Assembly: GCA_038316355.1 (NCBI GenBank)
Contig: JBBQAO010000002.1
Location: 1-64,000, forward strand
Reading direction: 5' to 3'
Length of the DNA: 64,000 nucleotides
Source: Ga0077527 sp038316355
GTDB lineage: Bacteria; Pseudomonadota; Gammaproteobacteria; Burkholderiales; SG8-41
Positions 8,820 to 17,093 of the stretch are shown one piece after another (position 1 is the stretch's first letter; every line of letters starts with the position of its first letter). The position numbers and the translations under genes were made by a program. Under the pieces are notes generated by a model. The model searched no databases and was not told the DNA's origin. It saw only the letters and a program-made list of their open reading frames with translations.

Positions 8820-9314
8820 TCAACGGCTGCTGGCAGTGCGTACGCGGGCCAGCAAGGCGGTAGTTGAACGCTGGTGGGCGAAGGCAATCGAATGCACCGC
8901 GCCGCCCCAGCCGCGTACTTCGCGCGCGCCGACAATGGCGTCCTCTTTCCAGTCGCCGCCCTTGACCAGCACGCCGGGTTGCAGCGCGAGGATCAGTTCC
9001 AGCGGCGTGTCGGCTTCAAACCAGGTGACCAGATCGACACAGCCCAGTGCAGCGACCACCGCCGCGCGGTCGGCCAGCGTGTTGATCGGGCGGTCATCGC
9101 CCTTGCCCAGGCGTTTGGCGGAAGCGTCGCTGTTCAGTGCGACCACCAGACTTGAGCCCAGGGCTCGGGCCTGTGCGAGGTAGGTGACGTGGCCGCGGTG
9201 CAGGATGTCGAACACGCCGTTGGTGAATACCAGCGGCCGGGCCAATTGCGCGGCGCGGGTGGCGGCGTCGGCGGGGGCGCAGATGCGCCGTTCGAAATCC
9301 GGAGTGTCGTGCAT
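8820..9314 (-). CDS. rfaE2: D-glycero-beta-D-manno-heptose 1-phosphate adenylyltransferase (single domain)
   Basis: This nucleotidyltransferase activates heptose 1-phosphate to ADP-heptose for the LPS inner core. The motif FTNGVFDILHRGH with the HxGH signature lies near residue 30, and NSDASAKRLGK follows. At 164 residues it equals only the C-terminal (HldC) half of E. coli HldE; the kinase half (HldA) is not fused and is not in the window, an arrangement usual in betaproteobacteria. No Shine-Dalgarno is obvious before the ATG at 9314. A phosphoheptose isomerase-like gene lies 9 kb away. Confidence 0.92.
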   Translation of the reverse strand: MHDTPDFERRICAPADAATRAAQLARPLVFTNGVFDILHRGHVTYLAQARALGSSLVVALNSDASAKRLGKGDDRPINTLADRAAVVAALGCVDLVTWFEADTPLELILALQPGVLVKGGDWKEDAIVGAREVRGWGGAVHSIAFAHQRSTTALLARVRTASSR

Positions 9315-9375
9315 GAGGGCGCAGTCTACGCGGGCGCGCCGGCTGCGACAAACGCCGGCAGGCCGGCAACCGCAA

Positions 9376-10239
9376 TCAGGCGACGGTGATAGCCTTGCGA
9401 AAGCGGTTGAGGTCCTTCACCGATTCAAATTTTTGCCCGAACAGCAGCGACAGGTTGTGCAGGATCACCTTGACCACTTTTTGCTCCCAGTCGCGGTCGA
9501 AGCGGATCTGTTCATCGAGCCAGCGTTCCAGCCATGCCGGATCCGGGAGCTTGCTTTGCACAGTGTCGTTAGGAAACAGGCTTTTGTTGACGTGCAGGCT
9601 GGTCGGATGCAGCGGTTTGCCGCTGCGGCCGGAGCTGGCCATCAGCACGCCGACCTTGGCGAAGGCCGCGCGCGCCGATTCGCCGACGGTGTTCAGCGCC
9701 CGTTTCATGTACTGCAGGTACGCGCCGCCGTGGCGCGCCTCGTCGCGCGAGATCAGGTTATAGATATGGCGGATCACCGGCTCGGTGTGCCATTGCATCG
9801 CACGGCGGTACCAGTGATTGAGGCGGATCTCGCCGCAAAAATGCATCATCAGGGTCTCCAGCGGCGGCGCCGGGTCGAAGACGAAGCGCACGGCGTGAAG
9901 TTCTTCGGGCGTCGGTACGAATTCCGGACGGAAACGGCGCAGGTAATCGATCAGCACCAGCGAGTGCTTCTGCTCTTCGTAGAACCATACCGACATGAAG
10001 GCGGAAAAATCGCTGTCGTGCTGGTTGTCGCGCAGGAACATTTCCGTGGCTGGCAGCGCTGCCCATTCAGTGATTGCATTCATCTTGATGGTCAGCGCCT
10101 GTTCATCCGACAATTGCGTGCCGTCGAAGCTGTCCCAGGGCACATCGTCAGCCATGTTCCAGCGGATGCTCTCCAGCGATTTGAAAATCTCCGGGTAGAG
10201 CATGCGGCTGGTGGTGACAAACTCGGTACTGGGCTGCAT
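9376..10239 (-). CDS. Diiron ferritin-like / acyl-ACP desaturase-like protein
   Basis: A 287-residue helical protein with two ExxH motifs: EEQKH at residues 88-92 and DEARH at 166-170. Additional carboxylates at E59/E66 and E137 complete a plausible carboxylate-bridged diiron site. The spacing and the EExxH/DEARH pair resemble acyl-ACP desaturases, so an oxidative reaction on an acyl chain is a fair inference, not a demonstration. The start at 10239 is fixed by AAGGAG seven bases upstream; longer in-frame extensions lack this. It lies 43 bp downstream of the LitR/CarH-like regulator on the same strand and probably shares its transcript. Across the divergent promoter lies a CFA-synthase-like lipid operon, which supports a lipid role. 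Confidence 0.75.
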   Translation of the reverse strand: MQPSTEFVTTSRMLYPEIFKSLESIRWNMADDVPWDSFDGTQLSDEQALTIKMNAITEWAALPATEMFLRDNQHDSDFSAFMSVWFYEEQKHSLVLIDYLRRFRPEFVPTPEELHAVRFVFDPAPPLETLMMHFCGEIRLNHWYRRAMQWHTEPVIRHIYNLISRDEARHGGAYLQYMKRALNTVGESARAAFAKVGVLMASSGRSGKPLHPTSLHVNKSLFPNDTVQSKLPDPAWLERWLDEQIRFDRDWEQKVVKVILHNLSLLFGQKFESVKDLNRFRKAITVA

Positions 10240-10282
10240 CAGGGGCTCCTTGGCCTCGCGGGCAGTGGGGAACATATTATGG

Positions 10283-11233
10283 TCACGCAATTGTTGCCGG
10301 AATGTTGCCGTCCGCAGGCAGTGCATGTTCTGCGCGCCAGCGTTCCAGCGCATACCGCATGTCGTCGAACGAGCGCAGCAGCAGGGTGCCCGCGGGCGCC
10401 TTGCGCGCGCGTGAGAGCGCACCGCCGCCGCCCCATACCTCGATGTTGTCCGGGAGCAGTGCACGCAGTTCAGACAGCCCGGCAAGCGCTGCGTTCTGGG
10501 TGAAGGCGCCGCTGAATGACAGCGCGACCACATCAGCCCGGTACGCCGGCACCGCGTTCTTGATGTCGATCACCGGCGTCTCGGTGCCCAGCGCGACGCA
10601 GGCGCCGCCCTCGGCCACCAGCACGGCTTCGACCATCAGCAGGCCGATGCGGTGTTTTTCTCCGGGCAGTGAGGTCAGCAACACCCGCGGCGCAGTACCG
10701 CGACCGGGTTGTGCGATGATTGCGTTGCGCAGGATGTTCTGGACGTGTTCCGAGTAGAGGTGTTCGTCGAAGACGGCGATTCTGCCGGCGAGCCAGGCTT
10801 CGCCGATCCAGTGGTTGAACGTGGTCACGGTTTCGGTGACGAAACGCAGCAGTCCCTGCTGCATCAGCGCCTGTAACAGCGCGTTGCGAAAGCCGTCGGT
10901 GTCGTGGCTCAACAACAGATCAAGCAAGGCCGAGATTTCCCGCGGCGGTGTCTGTTTGGGCGAGCGTGAAGCAATCAACTGGGTGAGTTCGAGATTGCTC
11001 TGATTGATGATCTTGCCCGGCCGGTGGCCGTGGTCGATCAGCAGGCGCAGCAGACGCAATTTTTCGAGCTGGCCGGTCGAGTACAAACGTTCATCGTGCT
11101 GATCCCGTAATGGCGCGGGAAAACCGTAGCGGCGTTCCCATACGCGAAGCGTGTCCTTGGACAGGCCGGTATCGCGCTCTACGGCAGCGATGTTGTAAAG
11201 GGCGGTATCGGCCAGATCGACGGCTATTTGCAT
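10283..11233 (-). CDS. litR: MerR-family regulator with cobalamin-binding-like domain (LitR/CarH type)
   Basis: A 316-residue regulator. Residues 12-80 form a MerR winged helix (DTLRVWERRYGFPAPLRD). The middle is the four-helix B12 cap and the C-terminal 130 residues a Rossmann B12-binding fold. The CarH-family Trp-x9-Glu-His signature is present (W147, E157, H158), as is an ExHxxG motif (E192, H194, G197) equivalent to the B12 DxHxxG. From memory, in Thermus CarH the residue after this Trp is a His that caps cobalt in the light; here it is Leu148, so direct light sensing cannot be assumed. Family members repress carotenoid, photolyase and fatty-acid genes in the dark. It diverges from the lipid operon; a TGTC-N3-GACA palindrome ends two bases before its ATG. 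Confidence 0.85.
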   Translation of the reverse strand: MQIAVDLADTALYNIAAVERDTGLSKDTLRVWERRYGFPAPLRDQHDERLYSTGQLEKLRLLRLLIDHGHRPGKIINQSNLELTQLIASRSPKQTPPREISALLDLLLSHDTDGFRNALLQALMQQGLLRFVTETVTTFNHWIGEAWLAGRIAVFDEHLYSEHVQNILRNAIIAQPGRGTAPRVLLTSLPGEKHRIGLLMVEAVLVAEGGACVALGTETPVIDIKNAVPAYRADVVALSFSGAFTQNAALAGLSELRALLPDNIEVWGGGGALSRARKAPAGTLLLRSFDDMRYALERWRAEHALPADGNIPATIA

Positions 11234-11235
11234 AT

Positions 11236-11262
11236 TGTCTTGGACAGAAGTGGGTATTATTA
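11236..11262 (-). promoter_or_regulatory. litR promoter with candidate operator 1
   Basis: On the minus strand a TAATAAT -10-like box (11256-11262) is followed by the palindrome TGTC-CAA-GACA (11236-11246) at about +3 to +13, just before the ATG at 11233. This is a sensible position for autorepression. The leader is very short and has no Shine-Dalgarno. Confidence 0.5.
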
Positions 11263-11298
11263 ACTGGGAATGGGAATTTTAACGGTTTAAATGCATCA

Positions 11299-11336
11299 TT
11301 GACCTGGACATTATTGGTTAACGATTCGGCAATGTC
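11299..11336 (+). promoter_or_regulatory. Central element of the litR/lipid-operon divergent region
   Basis: TTGACC (11299-11304) could be a -35 for the rightward operon, but no good -10 follows. It overlaps the inverted repeat GACATT (11307-11312) / AATGTC (11331-11336) with an 18-base spacer centred near GGTTAAC. The arm contains TGGACA, the same half-site as in the two flanking palindromes. Confidence 0.35.
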
Positions 11337-11384
11337 AACGCGCCGCCCGGAAATTCTGGCAACGCACCCCACCGCGGGCATTTC

Positions 11385-11395
11385 TGTCATGGACA
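11385..11395 (+). promoter_or_regulatory. Candidate operator 2, upstream of the lipid operon
   Basis: TGTC-ATG-GACA has the same architecture as operator 1, and both are preceded by TTC when read towards the gene they flank (TTCTGTC-N3-GACA). It ends 28 bases before the GTG of the amine oxidase-like gene. Confidence 0.45.
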
Positions 11396-11423
11396 TCAAA
11401 TCAGCAAGTTTCGGGAGTCATTC

Positions 11424-12764
11424 GTGCGCCAGAGCATCAATATGAAACCGGCGCCATCACGGCAGCCGGCCGGACAGCGCATTGCCGTGATCGGTGCCGG
11501 CATTGCCGGACTGTCCGCAGCCTGGCTGCTGTCGCGCGCCCATGATGTCACCCTGTTCGAGGCCAATGACTACCTGGGCGGCCACACACATACCGTCGAT
11601 GTCACGCTGGACGGCGTGACCGCGCCGGTCGATACCGGTTTTCTGGTGTTCAACGAGCGCACTTATCCCAAGCTGATCGCATTGTTCGATTACCTGGGCG
11701 TGGCGTCCTGCGCCAGCGATATGTCGTTTTCGGTGCGCATCGCCGCTGAAAATATCGAGTGGGCGGGCAGCAATCTTGCTGCCGTGTTTGCCCAGCGCCG
11801 CAACCTGTTGCGGCCGCAGTTCTGGGGCATGCTGTCGGACGTCCTGCGTTTTAACCGCGAGGCGACGGCCATCGCGCAGGGCGGCGACGGTTCCACGGCG
11901 ACCCTCGGCGAATTTCTCGCAGCCGGTGGTTACGGCCGTGCCTTCCGTGACTGGTATCTGCTGCCAATGGCGGGTGCGATCTGGTCGTGCCCGACGGCAG
12001 AAATGCTCGAGTACCCGGCGCGGACATTTTTTGCGTTCTGTGCCAATCACGGGTTGTTACAGGTCAGCGACCGGCCGCAATGGCGCACCGTGATCGGCGG
12101 CGCGCGCACTTATGTAGACCGGCTGGCGGCGGAGATCGGGAATGTGTATGTCAACACTCCCGTTGCTGCGGTATTGCGTCGTCCGGACGGCGTAGAGTTA
12201 CAGCTGGCCGGTGGCGAGACGCAGAATTTCGATGCTGTCGTGCTGGCCTGTCACAGCGACCAGGCCTTGCGTCTGTTGGGTGATGCCGACGCGGCCGAAC
12301 GCGAAGTGCTCGGTGCAATTCCTTATCAGGACAACACCGTGATTCTGCACACCGATGAACGTTTTCTGCCGCGGTCGCGCGCCGCGTGGTCGGCGTGGAA
12401 TTATCACGCGCAGCACAGCGCGGCACAGGCACGGCCGGTGGGTGTGAGTTACCTGATCAACAAACTGCAGCCGCTGCCATTCCGGCGGCCGGTCATCGTC
12501 ACGCTGAATCCGGGTGACGATCCGCGGGCTGAAACCATCCTCGACCGTTACAGCTATGCCCATCCGGTGTTCGATCAGGCCGGTATCGCTGCGCAGGCGC
12601 GGCTGCCGCAGTTGCAGGGCTGTCGCAACACCTGGTTCTGCGGTGCCTGGACCGGATACGGCTTTCATGAAGACGGCCTGAAAGCCGGCATGGCGGTTGC
12701 CGCCGGGCTGGGTGTGACGGCACCGTGGCTGGCGCAAGCCCGGGTGCTGAAGGTTGCGGCATGA
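11424..12764 (+). CDS. FAD-dependent amine oxidase-like protein
   Basis: A 446-residue flavoprotein with an N-terminal dinucleotide-binding motif (AVIGAGIAGLSAAWLLS, residues 21-37), a conserved GGHTHTV stretch, and the C-terminal FAD motif WTGYGFHEDGLKAG. It belongs to the NAD(P)/FAD-dependent amine oxidase-like family (COG2907) regularly found beside DUF1365 and CFA-synthase-like genes. Recalled knowledge of that cluster points to oxidation or desaturation of fatty acyl chains, but the reaction is not proven. GTG at 11424 was chosen because GGGAG lies six bases upstream; an ATG at 11442 is a weaker alternative. First gene of the eight-gene operon; its TGA overlaps the next ATG. Confidence 0.88.
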   Translation: MRQSINMKPAPSRQPAGQRIAVIGAGIAGLSAAWLLSRAHDVTLFEANDYLGGHTHTVDVTLDGVTAPVDTGFLVFNERTYPKLIALFDYLGVASCASDMSFSVRIAAENIEWAGSNLAAVFAQRRNLLRPQFWGMLSDVLRFNREATAIAQGGDGSTATLGEFLAAGGYGRAFRDWYLLPMAGAIWSCPTAEMLEYPARTFFAFCANHGLLQVSDRPQWRTVIGGARTYVDRLAAEIGNVYVNTPVAAVLRRPDGVELQLAGGETQNFDAVVLACHSDQALRLLGDADAAEREVLGAIPYQDNTVILHTDERFLPRSRAAWSAWNYHAQHSAAQARPVGVSYLINKLQPLPFRRPVIVTLNPGDDPRAETILDRYSYAHPVFDQAGIAAQARLPQLQGCRNTWFCGAWTGYGFHEDGLKAGMAVAAGLGVTAPWLAQARVLKVAA

Positions 12765-13528
12765 ACGACGCCGGCGCGCTGTTCTACACGGGCGAGGTCA
12801 TGCACCGTCGCCTCGCACCGGCGGTACATGCCTTCCGCCACGGCGTGTTTTTCATGCGCCTGCGCATCGATGCGCCGCCTCTGCGCTGGCCGTTGCTGAT
12901 GTCGCGCAATCGCTGGAACCTGTTCAGCTTCCATGATGCCGACCATGGTCCCCGCGACGGCAGCGCGCTGGAACCGTGGCTGCGCGGTTTGCTCGCCGAG
13001 CACGGACTGGCCTGCGCCGACGGCGCGATCTGGTTGCAGGCTTTTCCACGTGTGCTGGGTTATGTCTTCAACCCTGTCAGTTTCTGGCTGTGCCATGACC
13101 GTGCGGGAGCGCTGCGCGCGGTGCTGGCCGCCGTCAGCAACACTTTCGGTGAGCATCACCACTATCTGGTGGCACACCCGGATGCACGGCCGATTACATC
13201 CGGTGACTGGATTGGCGCGCGCAAGGTGTTTCATGTCTCGCCGTTTTTGCCGGTCAGCGGCGAATATCGTTTTCGTTTTACCGATATCGGCGGACGTTGC
13301 TGCTTTCGCATCGATTACGACGATGGTCACGGTGCGCGGCTGATCACCAGCGTTGGTGGTGCAGCGGTGCCGTTGCGCACCGCCGCTCTGGCACACGCTT
13401 TTTTCCGTTACCCGTGGATGACGCTGGGCGTGATGCTGCGCATCCATTACCAGGCGCTGCGGCTGTGGCTGAAGCGCGTGCCTTTTTATGCCAAACCCCT
13501 GCCGCCGGCAGAGAAAATCACCCGATGA
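12761..13528 (+). CDS. DUF1365 family protein
   Basis: A 255-residue cytosolic protein of the DUF1365 family. Recognisable blocks are the opening LFYTGEVMHRRLAPAVHAFRHGVFFMRL, FNPVSFW in the middle and KVFHVSPF later. The biochemical function is unknown, but the family nearly always sits between an FAD amine oxidase-like gene and a CFA-synthase-like methyltransferase, as here, so it probably acts in the same lipid pathway. The start overlaps the previous stop by four bases (ATGA), and its own stop overlaps the next ATG. Confidence 0.88.
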   Translation: MNDAGALFYTGEVMHRRLAPAVHAFRHGVFFMRLRIDAPPLRWPLLMSRNRWNLFSFHDADHGPRDGSALEPWLRGLLAEHGLACADGAIWLQAFPRVLGYVFNPVSFWLCHDRAGALRAVLAAVSNTFGEHHHYLVAHPDARPITSGDWIGARKVFHVSPFLPVSGEYRFRFTDIGGRCCFRIDYDDGHGARLITSVGGAAVPLRTAALAHAFFRYPWMTLGVMLRIHYQALRLWLKRVPFYAKPLPPAEKITR

Positions 13529-14748
13529 ATAACGTAATCACCAATTCAGTGCAGGCGCAAACAAAAACACAGGCCGAACCGGCTGCCGCACGCTGGCTGT
13601 TCCGCTTGTTGTCGCAATTGCATTGCGGCAGTATCGAGCTGCGCTGCCCGGATGGCCGCACATTATCTTTCACCGGAACGAACCCCGGCCCGCATGCCGC
13701 GCTGACCTTGCATGACTGGAGTGTCTGCGGCGACATGCTCAGCCGCGGTGACATCGGTCTGGCCGAGGCCTGTATCGCCGGGCGTGCCGACTCCGTCGAC
13801 CTGATGCAATTATTGCTGCTGGGTGCGTTGAACGAACAGGCTATCGAGCAGGCCATACACGGCCGCTGGTGGGCGACTCTGGCGTACCGCTTGCGCCACT
13901 GGCTGCGGCCCAATTCCCGCAGCGGCAGCCGCAAAAATATCCATGCCCACTACGACCTCGGCAATGATTTTTACCGGCTGTGGCTGGATTCGACGATGAC
14001 CTATTCAGCGGCGCTGTTTGAAGGCGACAACAAGCGCAGTCTGGCCGATGCACAGACCGCGAAGTACGCACGCATCCTGCGTGCACTCGACGCACGCCCC
14101 GGGCAGCACATCCTTGAGGTGGGCTGCGGCTGGGGCGGCTTTGCCGAACAGGCAGCGCGCGCGGGTTGCCGGGTCACCGGCATCACCATTTCGCAGGCGC
14201 AGCTCGAGCATGCGCAACAACGCATCAGAGCTGCCGGGGTGCAGGACCGGGTTGAACTGAAATTGCTGGATTACCGCGATCTCGACGGACAATTTGATCA
14301 CGTGGTGTCGATCGAAATGTTCGAGGCCGTCGGTGAAAGTTACTGGCCTGGTTATTTCGCGATGCTGCGTGATCGCCTGCGCCCGGGCGGCCGTGCTCTG
14401 GTGCAGTCGATCACCATCGCCGATGCCAAATTCGAGCGTTACCGCAGCGGTACCGACTTTATCCAGCAATACATATTTCCTGGCGGCATGTTGCCGTCGC
14501 CGCGCCGCTTTCGCGCAGTGGCTGCGGCACAGGGACTGGCAGTGGCGGAGATGCATGATTTCGGGCTGGACTATGCGGAAACGCTGCGCCGCTGGCATGA
14601 ACGCTTCAACAGCATGGCGGCACAGGTGCAGGCGCAGGGTTTTGATGAACGTTTCATGCGCACCTGGCGCTTTTATCTGGCGTACTGCGAAGCCGGGTTT
14701 CGTGCGCAGGCCACCGGTGTGACCCAGGCTTTGCTGGTTCATGCATAA
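13525..14748 (+). CDS. Cyclopropane fatty acid synthase-like SAM methyltransferase
   Basis: A 407-residue class I SAM-dependent methyltransferase acting on unsaturated acyl chains of membrane phospholipids. Residues 20-110 form the N-terminal lipid-binding-like domain. The CFA-family motifs follow: HYDLGNDFYRLWLD, SAM loop EVGCGWGGF near residue 200, the IEMFEAVGE block, and FIQQYIFPGG near 320. In Rhodobacter a clustered paralogue of CFA synthase (CfaA/UfaM) methylates acyl chains towards furan fatty acids. Whether this one makes cyclopropane, methylated or furan lipids cannot be told from sequence. ATGA-coupled to DUF1365. Confidence 0.9.
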   Translation: MNNVITNSVQAQTKTQAEPAAARWLFRLLSQLHCGSIELRCPDGRTLSFTGTNPGPHAALTLHDWSVCGDMLSRGDIGLAEACIAGRADSVDLMQLLLLGALNEQAIEQAIHGRWWATLAYRLRHWLRPNSRSGSRKNIHAHYDLGNDFYRLWLDSTMTYSAALFEGDNKRSLADAQTAKYARILRALDARPGQHILEVGCGWGGFAEQAARAGCRVTGITISQAQLEHAQQRIRAAGVQDRVELKLLDYRDLDGQFDHVVSIEMFEAVGESYWPGYFAMLRDRLRPGGRALVQSITIADAKFERYRSGTDFIQQYIFPGGMLPSPRRFRAVAAAQGLAVAEMHDFGLDYAETLRRWHERFNSMAAQVQAQGFDERFMRTWRFYLAYCEAGFRAQATGVTQALLVHA

Positions 14749-15274
14749 AACAATCGTGTTCTGTGTGCTCTGCTGGTTGGCGGCTCCTGTCGCGGCGGCG
14801 GAGTTGCCGGGTGCCGCCTGCAGCCTGCTGCAGACCTGCCGCATGATCGGCCAGGGCACACTGCGCTGGTGGGGTTTTCATGTCTATGACGCTGCCTTGT
14901 GGTCGCCAACCGGTCGCTGGCAGGCGCAGTCGCCGTATGCGCTCGACATCCGTTATGCACGTCGCTTGACCGGCGCGCAACTGGCGGATACCAGTGTTGA
15001 CGAACTGCGCCGTCTCGGCATCGGCGACGAAGCTGCGCTCATGCGCTGGGGCGCCGCCATGCGCAAGCTGTTCCCCGATGTGGCTCCGGGCAGCCGGCTG
15101 GTCGGCGTTCATGTGCCGCAACGCGGCGCGTTGTTTTATTCCGCCACTGCCTACCTTGGCGCGATCGATGAGCCGGAGTTTGCGCGCGGTTTTTTTGCAA
15201 TCTGGCTGGATCCCCGCACCCGGACGCCGGATCTGCGGGCTGCTCTGCTGGGGCGAGATGGACCGCCTGAATAA
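14741..15274 (+). CDS. Chalcone isomerase-like exported protein
   Basis: A 177-residue protein with a signal peptide (cleavage after about residue 20, APVAAA) followed by a chalcone isomerase-like domain: WWGFHVYDAALW early and SVDELRRLGIGDEA.L.RWG in the middle. Bacterial proteins of this family are periplasmic and are not known to act on chalcones; eukaryotic relatives bind fatty acids, so a fatty-acid-binding role fits the operon. It overlaps the methyltransferase gene by eight bases and the transporter gene by 17, indicating tight co-expression. Confidence 0.82.
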   Translation: MHKTIVFCVLCWLAAPVAAAELPGAACSLLQTCRMIGQGTLRWWGFHVYDAALWSPTGRWQAQSPYALDIRYARRLTGAQLADTSVDELRRLGIGDEAALMRWGAAMRKLFPDVAPGSRLVGVHVPQRGALFYSATAYLGAIDEPEFARGFFAIWLDPRTRTPDLRAALLGRDGPPE

Positions 15275-16556
15275 GCGCACGCTGGCGGCTTATGCCGCCG
15301 CCGCGCTGCCGCTGGCCGCAGCTGCCTTGCCGGTGTACGTGCATGCACCGAAATTTTATTCCGGGCTCGGACTTGACCTCGCGCTGATCGGGCTGTTGCT
15401 GCTGGCGGTGCGGGTGCTCGATGCCGTCAGCGATCCCTTGCTCGGACTCCTCGCCGATCGTATGCCGCAACGCTGGGGTGGACGCAAGGCGATGCTGGTT
15501 GCCGCGGTACCGGTGATCGCGACCGGGATGTATTTGCTGTTCCATCCGCCTGCCGGCAGCAGCGGGCTTGCATCGTGGCTGGTGATGTCATTGATTCTGG
15601 TTTATCTCGGCTTGAGTGCCGCCAGCATCAGCTACTTTGCGCTGGGCAGCGCGTGGTCGCGGGACTATGCCGAACGCACACGCATCACTGCGGCGCGCGG
15701 CGCCGCAGCGCTGACGGGTGTGTTGCTCGCGGCGGCGCTGCCGGAATGGCTGGGACAACAGTACGGCGCCGCGGCCGGGCTGGCGTTGTTCAGCATCGCT
15801 TATGCGCCGCTGCTGGTCGTTGCGGTTGCACTGACCGTACTGGCGGGGCCGCAGGTCGCGGTGGCTGTTGTGCCGCGGCAGTGGCGGGTGCGGGATTTGC
15901 TGCGGCCCTTGCGCAATGCGCGATTTCTGCGTCTTGCCGCGGTTTTTCTGGTCAATGGCGTGGCCGCAGCGATTCCAGCGACGCTGGTGCTGTTTTATGT
16001 CGCCGATGTGCTGCAGCGGCCGGACCTGACTGCCGTGTTCCTGGTGCTGTATTTCACCGCGGGTGCGGCCGGCATGCCGGCATGGGTGCGCATTGCGGCG
16101 CACATCGGCAAGGCGCAGGCCTGGCTGCTGGCAATGCTGCTGGCGGTCACGGCATTCATCTGGACCTGGTTTCTCGGCCCCGACGACGTCACCGCGTTTG
16201 CCATCGTCTGTGTGCTGTCGGGACTGGCTTTCGGTGCGGATCTGGCGCTGCCGGCATCGCTGCTGGCGGATGTCATCGATGACGACGAGGGGCGCGACGG
16301 GCGACCCGACGGCGCTTATTTCGGGTTCTGGCATTTGCTCGAGAAACTTGCGCTGGCATTGGCTGCAGGTCTGGCGCTGCCGCTGTTGAAGGCACTGGAT
16401 TATGTCCCGGGCGTCGTGGCGGGTGCGGGTTCCGCGCTGCCCTGGGTTTATGCGCTGCTGCCGTGTGCGATCAAGCTGGCGGCGGCACTGATGTTGTGGC
16501 TGTTTGCGCTTGAATCCGGGCGCGCGAAACCGTTGTTTACAGGAGATGCACCATGA
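15258..16556 (+). CDS. MFS transporter of the GPH cation symporter type
   Basis: A 432-residue inner-membrane protein with about 12 hydrophobic segments. The GPH-family motif is clear in the first cytoplasmic loop: VRVLDAVSDPLLGLLADRM, followed by RWGGRKAML. MelB-like relatives couple solute uptake to a cation, but members of this island-associated subgroup may move lipids or precursors. I chose the ATG at 15258, which starts the protein just ahead of the first membrane helix; it lies inside the end of the chalcone isomerase-like gene. The stop overlaps the DUF3833 start by four bases. Confidence 0.86.
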   Translation: MDRLNKRTLAAYAAAALPLAAAALPVYVHAPKFYSGLGLDLALIGLLLLAVRVLDAVSDPLLGLLADRMPQRWGGRKAMLVAAVPVIATGMYLLFHPPAGSSGLASWLVMSLILVYLGLSAASISYFALGSAWSRDYAERTRITAARGAAALTGVLLAAALPEWLGQQYGAAAGLALFSIAYAPLLVVAVALTVLAGPQVAVAVVPRQWRVRDLLRPLRNARFLRLAAVFLVNGVAAAIPATLVLFYVADVLQRPDLTAVFLVLYFTAGAAGMPAWVRIAAHIGKAQAWLLAMLLAVTAFIWTWFLGPDDVTAFAIVCVLSGLAFGADLALPASLLADVIDDDEGRDGRPDGAYFGFWHLLEKLALALAAGLALPLLKALDYVPGVVAGAGSALPWVYALLPCAIKLAAALMLWLFALESGRAKPLFTGDAP

Positions 16557-17080
16557 AAACATGGCGGGCCTTGCTGGCCCTGATGCTATTTGTGCTGGCG
16601 GGTTGCGGCACGGTCCCGGTGGAAGATTATCGCGATGAACGCCCGGCGCTCGACCTGCGCCGTTATTTTGACGGTACCATTGATGGCTGGGGAATGTTCC
16701 AGGATCGCAGCGGCAAGGTGGTCAAACGTTTTTATGTGCGGATCGATGCGAAATGGGCGGGTGATACCGGCACGCTGGATGAAAATTTCGAATATTCTGA
16801 CGGCACGCGCAGCCAGCGGGTGTGGACCATCACCCGGCTCGACGCGAATCACTATCGCGGTACTGCAGCCGATGTTGTCGGCGAGGCGCAGGGTGAGGCC
16901 CATGGCAACGCGCTGCGCTGGAAGTACGTCCTCAATCTTGAAGTGGACGGCAAGACCTACGCGGTGGATTTTGACGACTGGATGTATTTGATGGATGACC
17001 AGGTGATGCTTAATCGTTCGGTGATGAGCAAGTTCGGCGTCCGCCTCGGCGAATTGACGCTGAGTTTCCGCAAACGCTGA
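16553..17080 (+). CDS. DUF3833 family lipoprotein
   Basis: A 175-residue protein with a lipoprotein signal peptide: a hydrophobic core then LAGC at residues 16-19. It should be anchored in a membrane facing the periplasm. The mature part is beta-rich (YFDGTIDGWGMFQDRSGKVVKRF..., later Y.VDFDDWMYLMDDQVMLNRS), the pattern of DUF3833. No reaction is known for the family. It is a regular member of this CFA-like lipid island, which suggests a binding or delivery role in the envelope. ATGA overlap with the transporter; 13 bp gap to the SDR gene. Confidence 0.85.
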   Translation: MKTWRALLALMLFVLAGCGTVPVEDYRDERPALDLRRYFDGTIDGWGMFQDRSGKVVKRFYVRIDAKWAGDTGTLDENFEYSDGTRSQRVWTITRLDANHYRGTAADVVGEAQGEAHGNALRWKYVLNLEVDGKTYAVDFDDWMYLMDDQVMLNRSVMSKFGVRLGELTLSFRKR

Positions 17081-17093
17081 TGAGACGGATGCC

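Noticed and set aside
11110..11445. Open frame across the litR / lipid-operon divergent region
   Set aside because: It overlaps the 5' end of litR and the operator region and has no homology; this stretch is better explained as a promoter.
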